Positions 24,360 to 32,220 of a stretch of 64,000 bases of DNA are shown piece by piece. Source of the stretch: an uncultured Centipeda sp. Its GTDB lineage: Bacteria > Bacillota > Negativicutes > Selenomonadales > Selenomonadaceae. The notes below the pieces were generated by a model. It saw nothing but the letters and a program-made list of their open reading frames with translations, was not told the DNA's origin and did not search any database. The DNA is taken from contig CAJPQT010000015.1 in the NCBI GenBank assembly GCA_905372865.1, forward strand, positions 1-64,000, in the 5' to 3' direction. Position 1 is the stretch's first letter. Every line of letters begins with the position of its first letter. Both the position numbers and the translations under genes were made by a program.

Positions 24360-25271
24360 ATGGGGGATACGAAGCGTACGGCGGAGAAATTCCGCCCCGT
24401 GATCGTAACGGGGCTGTCGGGCGGCGGCAAGTCGCTCGCGGCGCGCTACATGGAGGATCTTGGCTATTTCTGCGTGGACAATCTGCCGCCGGTATTCATT
24501 CCAAAGTTCATCGATCTCTGCCGCGAGACGCATGGGCAGATCAGCCGCGCCGCGATCGTCGTGGACACGCGCAGCCGCGAGTTCTTCGATGATTTTGTCC
24601 GCATCCTCGGTGAACTGGATGCGGGTGATGTCGCCTATGAGCTGCTCTTTATCGAGGCATCTGACGATGTCATCATTCGCCGCTACAAGGAGACCCGCCG
24701 TCCTCATCCGCTTGCACCCGATGCGCGCATCTCGGAGGGCGTGACGCGTGAGCGTGGACAGCTCGCGCCCATCCGTGCACGCGCGACCCAGCTGATTGAT
24801 ACCTCCCGCCTGCGCAAGGCAGAGCTGCGCGACATCATTCGCGAGCACTACGATACACCGGGCAGGGATACGGAGATGAGCGTCAATATTCTCTCGTTCG
24901 GCTTCAAGTACGGTATTCCGCTTGATGCCGATCTCGTCTTTGACGTGCGCTTCCTGCCGAATCCGTTCTATGTGGATTCTCTGCGCAATAAGAGCGGCAC
25001 TGTCCCGCAGGTCTCCTCCTACATCGAGTCGTGGGATGTGACACAGAAGTTCGAGCAGCTGCTCGACGAGATGATGGACTTCCTGCTGCCGCAGTATGTG
25101 AAGGAGGGCAAAAGCCAGCTCGTTATTGCCATTGGCTGTACGGGCGGTATGCACCGCAGCGTCTTTATCGCAAGTCATCTATACAACCGCATCAAGGTTG
25201 GCTATAACGCACGTCTTGAGCATCGCGATCTCATGAAGAATGAGGTGCATGAGCACGTGAGTGAGGGCTGA
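24360..25271 (+). CDS. rapZ: RNase adapter/nucleotide-binding protein RapZ (YvcJ)
   Basis: A 303-residue P-loop protein. GLSGGGKSLAARYMEDLGYF is the Walker A region with the family's conserved context, FCVDNLPPVFIPKF follows, and GCTGGMHRSVFIASHLYNRI lies in the C-terminal sugar-phosphate-sensing domain. In enterics RapZ guides a small RNA to RNase E; in Firmicutes the homologue YvcJ binds nucleotides and affects competence and cell-wall metabolism. Here it begins the conserved rapZ-yvcK-whiA trio, which favours the Firmicute-type role. Confidence 0.95.
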   Translation: MGDTKRTAEKFRPVIVTGLSGGGKSLAARYMEDLGYFCVDNLPPVFIPKFIDLCRETHGQISRAAIVVDTRSREFFDDFVRILGELDAGDVAYELLFIEASDDVIIRRYKETRRPHPLAPDARISEGVTRERGQLAPIRARATQLIDTSRLRKAELRDIIREHYDTPGRDTEMSVNILSFGFKYGIPLDADLVFDVRFLPNPFYVDSLRNKSGTVPQVSSYIESWDVTQKFEQLLDEMMDFLLPQYVKEGKSQLVIAIGCTGGMHRSVFIASHLYNRIKVGYNARLEHRDLMKNEVHEHVSEG

Positions 25272-25276
25272 TATCG

Positions 25277-26572
25277 ATGCATCTCATAAAATGGCTCTAC
25301 CCCGGCATGGGGTTCAAACGCTGGCTCTTTGTCTTTGCGGTCGGGACACTCTGTGTCGGGCTTGGAGCCGCACTCATTTTCAACTACAAATACATCGACA
25401 GCATCGAGGAGGCCATCTTCCGCTTTGTCTATACGTGGCAGGGCAGCTATGACTACGGCTTCACGGCGATTGTGGGAGGGCTTATTGCGTTCCTCGGCAG
25501 CGCGCTCATGCTCGTGGCGACGCGCCACATCATCCGCTCCGTCATTACGGCGCTGATGCCGGAGGGGACATCGGCGCGTCTTGTCGATCTCGTCTACGAG
25601 AAGACGCGTCTCAGCCGCGGTCCTGCGGTTACGGTCATCGGCGGCGGGCATGGCCTGTCCGTGCTCCTGCGCGGGATCAAGGAGCTGACGAGCAACGTGA
25701 CGGCAGTCGTGACCGTCGCGGACGACGGGGGCTCCTCGGGACGGCTGCGCGCGGAGCTCGGCATCATCCCGCCGGGCGATCTGCGCAACTGTCTCGTCGC
25801 GCTCGCTGATACGGAGCCTCTGATGGAAAAGCTCTTTCAGCACCGATTCGAGGGGCAGAGCAATCTCGCGGGGCACAGCTTCGGCAATCTCTTTCTCGCG
25901 GCGATGGCAGAGGTTACGGGTGATATGGAGACGGCGCTGCGCGAGTCCTCAAAGGTCCTCGCCGTCAAGGGGCGCGTACTTCCCGCCTCGAAGGAGTCCG
26001 TGCGCCTCGATGCGATTCTCGAGGATGGAACGGTAGTCGAGGGGGAGTCCCACATCCCGGAGGTCCCCGGGCGCATTCGCCGCGTGCGCCTCTATCCGCA
26101 GGATGTTACCCCCGTACCGTCCGCGCTTGAGGCAATCCGCACCGCCGATGCGATCATCCTCGGTCCCGGCAGCCTCTATACGAGCATTATGCCGAATCTT
26201 CTCGTGAATGGCATCGCGGAGGAGCTCAGAAAGAGCCGCGCACTCAAGATCTACATCTGCAATGTCATGACGCAGCCCGGTGAGACGGACGGCTATACGG
26301 CCTCCATGCACGCAGAGGCGATTGTGAAGCATGCGGGACGCGGCGTGATCGACTTTATGCTTGTGAACAGTGCCCCGATTTCCGATGCGCTGCGTGAAAA
26401 GTATGCGGCGGAGGGCATTGCACCCGTTGTGGTGGATGAGGCGGCGATCAATGCGCTCGGCATCGGGTTCGTCGCGGCGGACATCATCAACCAGTCCGAT
26501 GCGGTGCGGCACGACCCCGACAAGCTCAGCCGCAATGTCATGCGCATGATCTACGACTTTCGGGTGAACTGA
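25277..26572 (+). CDS. yvcK: gluconeogenesis/morphology factor YvcK with membrane N-terminus
   Basis: A 431-residue protein of the CofD-like superfamily. The YvcK core starts about residue 112 with AVTVIGGGHGLSVLLRGIKE, VTVADDGGSSGRLRAELGIIPPGDLRNCL, HSFGNLFLAA, and LGPGSLYTSIMPNLLV, which bind UDP-sugars in studied homologues. An N-terminal extension of about 110 residues carries two membrane helices (LFVFAVGTLCVGLGAALIF and FTAIVGGLIAFLGSALMLVA), absent from the B. subtilis protein, so this form is membrane-bound. Needed for growth on gluconeogenic carbon and for cell shape in other Firmicutes. Five bases after rapZ. Confidence 0.93.
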   Translation: MHLIKWLYPGMGFKRWLFVFAVGTLCVGLGAALIFNYKYIDSIEEAIFRFVYTWQGSYDYGFTAIVGGLIAFLGSALMLVATRHIIRSVITALMPEGTSARLVDLVYEKTRLSRGPAVTVIGGGHGLSVLLRGIKELTSNVTAVVTVADDGGSSGRLRAELGIIPPGDLRNCLVALADTEPLMEKLFQHRFEGQSNLAGHSFGNLFLAAMAEVTGDMETALRESSKVLAVKGRVLPASKESVRLDAILEDGTVVEGESHIPEVPGRIRRVRLYPQDVTPVPSALEAIRTADAIILGPGSLYTSIMPNLLVNGIAEELRKSRALKIYICNVMTQPGETDGYTASMHAEAIVKHAGRGVIDFMLVNSAPISDALREKYAAEGIAPVVVDEAAINALGIGFVAADIINQSDAVRHDPDKLSRNVMRMIYDFRVN

Positions 26573-26573
26573 G

Positions 26574-27506
26574 ATGCCGTCCTTTGCCTCAGATGTAAAG
26601 AATGCGCTCTCACGCACGGATGCGGAACGTGACTGTTGTCAGACGGCGGAACTCGCCGCACTCCTGCGCATGGGGGCTTCGATGGTGACGGATGGGGAAC
26701 ACGGCCTCGGACTGCGCTTTGAGGCGGCGAGCGCCGCCGTCGCACGCCGCGTGATCCGTCTGCTGCGCACAATGGACGCGGCGATCGAGACCTCGGTTGC
26801 GATGGAGCGTACGCCGCAGCTGCGCCGCCGCAAATACATTGTCCATATTGCAGCGGGGGAGGGAGTTACTCCGCTTCTCACGCGTCTCGGTTTTCTTGCG
26901 GGCGGTGAGGCGCTGCGTGCGGGTACGGATGTGCAGCTCCTGCGGCGGAAATGCTGCCGAGCAGCGTATCTGCGCGGTGCGTTTCTCGGCGGCGGCAGTG
27001 TGAACCGTCCCGAGGCGAGTTGTCATCTCGAGATTGCGGCGAAGAGTGCGGCGATGGGGCGGGCACTCTTCGCCCTTCTGCGCCGTCTGCATTTTCCTGT
27101 GGGCCTGACTGATCGGCATGACACGTACGTTGTCTATCTGAAAGAAGGGGATGCCGTTATGGACTTCCTCGCGCTCATCGGAGCGGAGGAGGCGGCAGAG
27201 GAGATCGAGGTTGCGCGCAACCTCAAGGAGGTGCGCGCACAGGTGAATCGCCTGGTCAATGTAGAGACAGCGAATCTGCAGCGTGCTGTAGATGCAGCAG
27301 CCGATCAGCTGGCGGCGATCGAGCGCCTTGCAGCAACGGGACACCTCGCAAATCTCTCGGAGGATCTGCGCGAGACGGCAGAGATGCGCCGCGCCCATCC
27401 GGAGATCACAATGGCAGAACTCGCTGCGCTCTGCCACATCAGCAAGTCGGGAATGAGCCATCGCCTGCGCAAAATCTGCAGGGCGGCAGAGGAGGTTATA
27501 ATTTGA
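26574..27506 (+). CDS. whiA: WhiA-family DNA-binding/division regulator
   Basis: A 310-residue protein with an N-terminal LAGLIDADG-like fold (AAYLRGAFLGGGSVNRPEASCHLEI is the central signature) and a C-terminal helix-turn-helix (AELAALCHISKSGMSHRLRKI). The start is one base after yvcK. In Bacillus WhiA affects division and chromosome segregation; in Streptomyces it activates sporulation genes. The homing-endonuclease catalytic residues are not kept in this family. The last bases overlap the next gene. Confidence 0.95.
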   Translation: MPSFASDVKNALSRTDAERDCCQTAELAALLRMGASMVTDGEHGLGLRFEAASAAVARRVIRLLRTMDAAIETSVAMERTPQLRRRKYIVHIAAGEGVTPLLTRLGFLAGGEALRAGTDVQLLRRKCCRAAYLRGAFLGGGSVNRPEASCHLEIAAKSAAMGRALFALLRRLHFPVGLTDRHDTYVVYLKEGDAVMDFLALIGAEEAAEEIEVARNLKEVRAQVNRLVNVETANLQRAVDAAADQLAAIERLAATGHLANLSEDLRETAEMRRAHPEITMAELAALCHISKSGMSHRLRKICRAAEEVII

Positions 27507-28366
27507 TCCGTAAAATCACGCGGCTGCTCTTGAAGGGACTGCCGCTGCCGGTGCTCCTGCTCATGGCATGTGCGGCGTGGATTCTGACCGCGCCGCCGCC
27601 GTCGGGATTTCCCATCCTCGAGTATCACATGGTCACGGAGGAGCCGCGCCCCGGTGCGGAGCCGTATGTAGTGCCGCCGGCGGACTTTGCCGCGCAGCTG
27701 GAGTACCTCCTTGCAGAGGGCTATACAACTATCACGCCGCAGGACTACGCCCGCGCACGCAAGGGCAAGCAGATGCTGCCCGAGAAGCCCGTCATTCTCA
27801 CCTTTGATGACGGCTATGAGGACAACTATCGCGTTGTCCTGCCGATGCTTGAGGAACGCGGCATGAAGGCGGCGTTTTACGTGGTGACGAATGACATCGG
27901 GCAGCCGGGCTATCTCACATGGGACAACCTCTTTGACATGGAGCGGCGCGGCATGGAGATCGGCAGCCACACGGCGAACCATATTCCGCTGACGACGCTG
28001 CCGCCCGAGAAACAGCGTGAGGAACTGCGTCTCTCGAAGCTGATGCTTGAGTGGAAGGGGATGAAGACGATCTACAGCTTCTCCTATCCGAACGGTGCCT
28101 ATGATGCGGGGGTTGTTGCAATGCTCCAAGAGGAGGAGTATCTGACCGCCGTGACGGGAGAGGCGGGGCTGAATACAACGGAGACGAATCCCTATCTCCT
28201 CCACCGTGTCAATATCCCGCCGCCGCGTCTGGGCCTGACGGAGTTCCGCCTGCGCCTCATGAAGGCGGATGTTGCCGCGCGGTTTCACGCGCGTATTTTG
28301 GAGCTTCCTGCGGGCGTGCGCGAGGGAATCGCACGACTGCGGGCCGTACTGCAAGGAAATACATGA
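27503..28366 (+). CDS. polysaccharide deacetylase (NodB/CE4 family), membrane-anchored
   Basis: A 287-residue protein with one N-terminal membrane helix (LPLPVLLLMACAAWILTA) and a CE4 deacetylase domain outside the membrane. ILTFDDGYEDNY is motif 1 with the catalytic and metal aspartates, GSHTANH is motif 2 with the metal histidines, and SFSYPNGAYD is motif 3. The FPILEYHMV start resembles IcaB/PgaB-type enzymes that deacetylate poly-GlcNAc; peptidoglycan is another possible substrate. It starts at a TTG (27503) that overlaps the whiA stop, behind GGAGG. Confidence 0.87.
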   Translation: MIRKITRLLLKGLPLPVLLLMACAAWILTAPPPSGFPILEYHMVTEEPRPGAEPYVVPPADFAAQLEYLLAEGYTTITPQDYARARKGKQMLPEKPVILTFDDGYEDNYRVVLPMLEERGMKAAFYVVTNDIGQPGYLTWDNLFDMERRGMEIGSHTANHIPLTTLPPEKQREELRLSKLMLEWKGMKTIYSFSYPNGAYDAGVVAMLQEEEYLTAVTGEAGLNTTETNPYLLHRVNIPPPRLGLTEFRLRLMKADVAARFHARILELPAGVREGIARLRAVLQGNT

Positions 28367-28394
28367 AAAATTGAAGGGAATGTAAAAAAGGAAT

Positions 28395-29624
28395 ATGAAT
28401 AAGGGAATGGTTCAGAAAATGGCGGCGGCAGCGCTCGCTCTTATCTGTACGACGGGACAGGTCGATGCAGCACAGCATGATGAGAGCAGCACAATCGTGC
28501 GTGAGCGCGGTGCGGCACAGGCGAACATCCGTGACCGCGTTGCGAGCATCCTCGGCAGTGCGGAGCCGCCGCGCAACCGCGTGTTTGCACCGGGGACATC
28601 GCATCTCATGCATCGTTGGCCTGTGGAGTCCTACGACACGGGCGGCACGCTGCTCTTCTCGGACAGCCCCGAGTATGTCAAGGAGAGCGGCATCCTCTAC
28701 CGCGATACGGTGACGGGGGATGCGCGCGTCCTCTACTATCATCTGAATGACACTGCACAGCCAAAGAAGGTTGCCGTTATCCTTGAGACGGAGGCGGATC
28801 TCGCGACCGTCACCGTGACGCGCGGGGGAGCGGCGGCACCGAGTACGGACTACCTGCACGTCGGCAAAGTGACACAGATCGGCTACTTTGACACGCGGGA
28901 GATGAATGAGCGCGTTCACGTGACAAAGGAGCGCCCGCGTCTCCTCGTGCCGGAGATGAGTACGACGGTGCTTGCGCCGGGAGAGCTGGTCTACGGGGTC
29001 TATGATTTTCATGCGAATGCACCTGTGCGCGTCTCGGTCATCATGTACGGGGCGGATGTGGATCCCTTTGCCTTTCTCCGCACGGCACGTGTGCTGCCGC
29101 GCGATGAGGTCGCACTGCGCGGCACGTTTCGCGGCATGAACCGGATCATCACCTCGCAGAAGGTCTATCATCCGACGATGGACGGCACGGTCTATTTCCC
29201 CATCGGCGACAACCTCCACGATGTCTATCGGCACGGCATTGACGCAACGGATGGATCGCCTGTCGTCAACTACGGCAACTACGGCATTCTCTATCAGATC
29301 CACATCCCGACAACAGGACGGGAGAATACGCGCTACTTCTTGAGCCCGCTCGGCGGGGTCTACGCGGGAGCAATGCGCGCGGAGAGCGGAGCGCACAGGC
29401 GAATGCTCGAGACACCGGCGACGCGTCCCTACTTCGGTGATCAGACGTTGCCGGAGCCGCTGAATGTGGCACAGGCACGCGAGGAGGGGCTGCTCTTTCT
29501 GACGCAGTACACCGAGCTCTCCGATCTCGGAACATACGCGAGCGCACAGCCCGTACAGTTCGAGTACTCACCGCCGGGTGCATCCAACCTGCCGGTAAAC
29601 ATCATCCTGATGCCCGCGAAATAA
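28395..29624 (+). CDS. secreted protein of unknown function
   Basis: A 409-residue protein with a signal peptide (MVQKMAAAALALICTTGQ, cut probably after DAA). The mature protein looks like two or more beta domains: one with DTGGTLLFSDSPEYVKESGILYRD-type strands after residue 75, another with YGNYGILYQIHIPTTGRENT near residue 295. No family signature, membrane anchor or sorting signal was found. Start at the ATG at 28395 behind AAAAAAGGAAT, 28 bases after the deacetylase gene. A link to the envelope is inferred from export alone. Confidence 0.75.
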   Translation: MNKGMVQKMAAAALALICTTGQVDAAQHDESSTIVRERGAAQANIRDRVASILGSAEPPRNRVFAPGTSHLMHRWPVESYDTGGTLLFSDSPEYVKESGILYRDTVTGDARVLYYHLNDTAQPKKVAVILETEADLATVTVTRGGAAAPSTDYLHVGKVTQIGYFDTREMNERVHVTKERPRLLVPEMSTTVLAPGELVYGVYDFHANAPVRVSVIMYGADVDPFAFLRTARVLPRDEVALRGTFRGMNRIITSQKVYHPTMDGTVYFPIGDNLHDVYRHGIDATDGSPVVNYGNYGILYQIHIPTTGRENTRYFLSPLGGVYAGAMRAESGAHRRMLETPATRPYFGDQTLPEPLNVAQAREEGLLFLTQYTELSDLGTYASAQPVQFEYSPPGASNLPVNIILMPAK

Positions 29625-29710
29625 GATGCTGCTGCACGAGGGCAGAATGCACCCATGCGGCAGTGCTAAAAGATAAATTTTTCATCTAAGAAGGTTTTTT
29701 CTTATGTGTG

Positions 29711-29740
29711 TTGAATAAAAAGCATAGCGAACAGTATATG
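29711..29740 (+). promoter_or_regulatory. possible promoter of the soluble chemotaxis-type gene
   Basis: TTGAAT at 29711-29716 and TATATG at 29735-29740, spacer 18 bases, about 40 bases before the start. The match is moderate. Confidence 0.35.
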
Positions 29741-29779
29741 TAAAACATCTATATGGGTGGATCAGGGAGGAAGCAGAAC

Positions 29780-30304
29780 ATGGCAGAAGAAACGAAGATT
29801 GACCACGAGCGCCTGCTCGAAGCGATTGAGCGGATCGCGACCTCGACGCAGACGGTCTATGAGGCAATCGAGCAGGTGGCCAAGAGCGCAACGGAGCTTG
29901 CGAGTGCGGGACAGGAGTCCGTCAAGCAGGCGAAGTTCCTGCAGGAGCGCAACGCCGATACGATCAAGGTCATCGACTTTATCACGAATATCGCAGGACA
30001 GACCAATCTGCTTGGCCTGAATGCAGCCATCGAGGCGGCGCGTGCCGGCGAGCAGGGGCGCGGCTTTGCCGTTGTCGCCGAGGAGGTACGCAAGCTCGCC
30101 GAGCAGTCGCGTGAGGCGACGGAGCGCATTCAGGTGACGCTGAACGAGATGAACCGCGCGGTTGAGGATATCTCCAAGTCCATCGAGACGACCGGCTCCA
30201 TCAGCGAGCAGCAGGCAGCTTCGACGCAGGAGATCACGGCGAACCTCTCGCGCGTGACGCGTGCGGCGGACGAACTGAAGGACTACATTCGGAATCTCGC
30301 CTAA
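29780..30304 (+). CDS. soluble methyl-accepting chemotaxis-type signalling protein
   Basis: A 174-residue protein that is almost only the cytoplasmic tip of a chemoreceptor. The hairpin signature INIAGQTNLLGLNAAIEAAR-like segment (ITNIAGQTNLLGLNAAIEAA) and GRGFAVVAEEVRKLAEQS are intact; the rest is coiled coil. There is no membrane helix and no recognisable sensor domain, whereas normal receptors are 500 residues or more. It could bind CheA/CheW arrays as a soluble adaptor or sense through an unseen partner. Start at the ATG at 29780 after AGGGAGG. No che genes are nearby. Confidence 0.85.
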   Translation: MAEETKIDHERLLEAIERIATSTQTVYEAIEQVAKSATELASAGQESVKQAKFLQERNADTIKVIDFITNIAGQTNLLGLNAAIEAARAGEQGRGFAVVAEEVRKLAEQSREATERIQVTLNEMNRAVEDISKSIETTGSISEQQAASTQEITANLSRVTRAADELKDYIRNLA

Positions 30305-30312
30305 GACGAAAA

Positions 30313-30342
30313 AAAACTCCCGCAGATCTGCGGGAGTTTTTT
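30313..30342. terminator. bidirectional terminator
   Basis: Perfect palindrome AAAACTCCCGCAGA and TCTGCGGGAGTTTT (30313-30340), with T runs on both strands, between convergent genes. Confidence 0.9.
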
Positions 30343-30345
30343 CGT

Positions 30346-30801
30346 TTATTTCTTCTTCTCTTTTTCTTTGGCACGCGACTTCGCTGCCTTTTCCTTCGCC
30401 TTTGTCTTGTCGCTGACCTTCTTGTCCTGCTGGTACTTTGCGTAGTCAACGCCCATGCTCGCCAGCTTGTGCTTGATCGTCATGATCGGGTGGCGCAGGA
30501 ACATGCCGCGCTGCGTCTCGTTCATGATGGTGAGGAATTCCTGCGTTGCCTTCGCACCGAAGCAGGGGCGGTCGCAGCGGTCACAGATCGGCTTGGTGAT
30601 GCCGTAGGGGCAGCGGTCGATCTTCGTGAAGACGGTAGCGAGGAGCGCCGTGCAGGAGGGGCAAAGCTTGCCGTTCTTCGGGTTGTGGTGCTTCCTGCAG
30701 TAGATCCCGAAGGTCTTGCGGATGTTTTCCTTTTCCTTCGGGATGTTGTTCTTCAGTTCGGGTGGTTTGCGCTTCGGGAGGAAGCGTGAGAAGATGCTCA
30801 T
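30346..30801 (-). CDS. YgbA-like protein (nitrous oxide-stimulated promoter family)
   Basis: A 151-residue protein. Residues about 28-75 carry a cysteine/histidine-rich core: IYCRKHH, LCPSCTALL, DRCPYG and CDRCDRPCFG, followed by FLRHPIM, the layout of the YgbA/nitrous oxide-stimulated promoter family. The core could bind iron or zinc; in E. coli ygbA is controlled by the nitric-oxide repressor NsrR and supports recovery from nitrosative stress. The C-terminus is a lysine-rich tail unlike the family core. Start at the ATG at 30801 (GGTGA ahead of it) rather than the GTG at 30810. Confidence 0.8.
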   Translation of the reverse strand: MSIFSRFLPKRKPPELKNNIPKEKENIRKTFGIYCRKHHNPKNGKLCPSCTALLATVFTKIDRCPYGITKPICDRCDRPCFGAKATQEFLTIMNETQRGMFLRHPIMTIKHKLASMGVDYAKYQQDKKVSDKTKAKEKAAKSRAKEKEKKK

Positions 30802-30960
30802 CTGGGTCACCTGTGCTTTCGTCTATTTCTTGCGCGGATGCGCTTTTCTCTCCATTTCGTCATTTTACCGATTTTTTCGGGAAAAAGCAAGCGAGAAGTC
30901 TACGTGACTTTTGCAGGGAAATGGGGTACAATGAACGCAGATACAGTTCAGGAGGGTACG

Positions 30961-32220
30961 ATGCGCAGAGATGAGAGATGGCGGTTTGACAGCCGGATGG
31001 ATGAGCGCCCCGCAGAGGGCATCGAGGAGGGGCAGCTGCGCAGGCTGCTGTCCAACACGATTGACACGATCGAGGACAACAAGACGCAGATCTTCGATAT
31101 CTACCAGAATACGCGCAGCGAGGTGGACGATGCGCGCGATCGCCTGGCCGAGCTGCGGAACCGCGTTGCGGAGACGATCGAGCGCGTGGATGGCCTCATG
31201 CGCGAGGAACAGCTGGCAAAGCAGCGGCTTGCGGAGGTGAGCCGGAACTTCGCCGAGCACACGGAGGATGAGATCCGCAAGACCTACGAGGCGGTCTCAA
31301 TCATCCAGATCAATCTTGCGATCGAGCGCGAGAAGGAGCAGTCCATGCGCGTGGAGCGCGACAAACTCGAGATCCGCCTGCGCTACCTCTACAACGTCGT
31401 GGCGCGTGCGGAGCATATGGCGCTCTCGATCGGCTCGGTACTCAGCTATCTCAGCACACAGGTCAGCGGCGTGCTCTGGAAGATCGAAGCGGTGCAGAAG
31501 GATAAATTCGTCGGTGCGCGCATCATCAAGGCGACGGAGGAGGAGCGCTACCGCATTTCGCGCGAGATGCACGACGGCCCCGCGCAGGATCTGGCGAATG
31601 TCCTCTTTACCACGACCATCGCGGAGCGCCTGATGGATCAAGACATGGCGGAGGCGAAGAATACGCTCGTCGAGATGCGTGAGGAGATCCGCAAATGTCT
31701 CACGAGTGTGCGCCAGATCATCTTCGATATGCGCCCGATGGCACTCGATGATCTGGGGCTGCCGCAGGCGGTGGAGCAGCTGATCCACCTCTTCGGCGAG
31801 CGCGGAAAGCTGCGAGGTACGTTCAGCCTTGAGGGGACGCATTACACACTGCCAAAGCATGTGGAGATTGCGATCTTCCGCATCGTGCAGGAGGCACTGA
31901 ACAACGTCGTCCACCATGCCAAGACGGACAAGGTGCGCGTGCGCATGCACTACACGGATCAGGCGCTGACGGTGCTCATCGCGGACGACGGTGTCGGTTT
32001 CGATACGAACCGCTTGCCGGATCAGACGGAGAGCACGGATGAGATGACGGATGCGCTCGATATGGAGACGCAGCGCCGCCTGCGCGGGCGTCACTTCGGC
32101 ATGATCGGCATGGAGGAACGTGCGAAGATCATCGGTGCGGCGATTCAGATTCTCTCCGAGCCGGGCAAGGGGACCAAGGTGCATCTGCGCGTGCAGAACC
32201 GCATGGTGACAAATCGTTGA
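30961..32220 (+). CDS. DegS-like soluble sensor histidine kinase
   Basis: A 419-residue protein without membrane helices. The first 190 residues are long coiled coils, as in the DegS sensor region. The dimerisation/phosphoacceptor segment is EERYRISREMHDGPAQDLANVLF, with the HisKA_3 histidine in MHDGPAQ; the HATPase domain has VQEALNNVVHHAKT (N box), IADDGVGFD (G1) and GMIGMEERAKIIGA (G2). Start at the ATG at 30961 behind GGAGGG; longer readings lack a signal. A response regulator (DegU-like) would be the partner but none lies next to it. It overlaps the next gene by 4 bases. Confidence 0.88.
   Translation: MRRDERWRFDSRMDERPAEGIEEGQLRRLLSNTIDTIEDNKTQIFDIYQNTRSEVDDARDRLAELRNRVAETIERVDGLMREEQLAKQRLAEVSRNFAEHTEDEIRKTYEAVSIIQINLAIEREKEQSMRVERDKLEIRLRYLYNVVARAEHMALSIGSVLSYLSTQVSGVLWKIEAVQKDKFVGARIIKATEEERYRISREMHDGPAQDLANVLFTTTIAERLMDQDMAEAKNTLVEMREEIRKCLTSVRQIIFDMRPMALDDLGLPQAVEQLIHLFGERGKLRGTFSLEGTHYTLPKHVEIAIFRIVQEALNNVVHHAKTDKVRVRMHYTDQALTVLIADDGVGFDTNRLPDQTESTDEMTDALDMETQRRLRGRHFGMIGMEERAKIIGAAIQILSEPGKGTKVHLRVQNRMVTNR

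Noticed and set aside
29625..29690. Possible terminator after the secreted protein gene
   Set aside because: CTGCTGCA and TGCGGCAG can pair only with a mismatch and the T run is displaced, so it was not listed.
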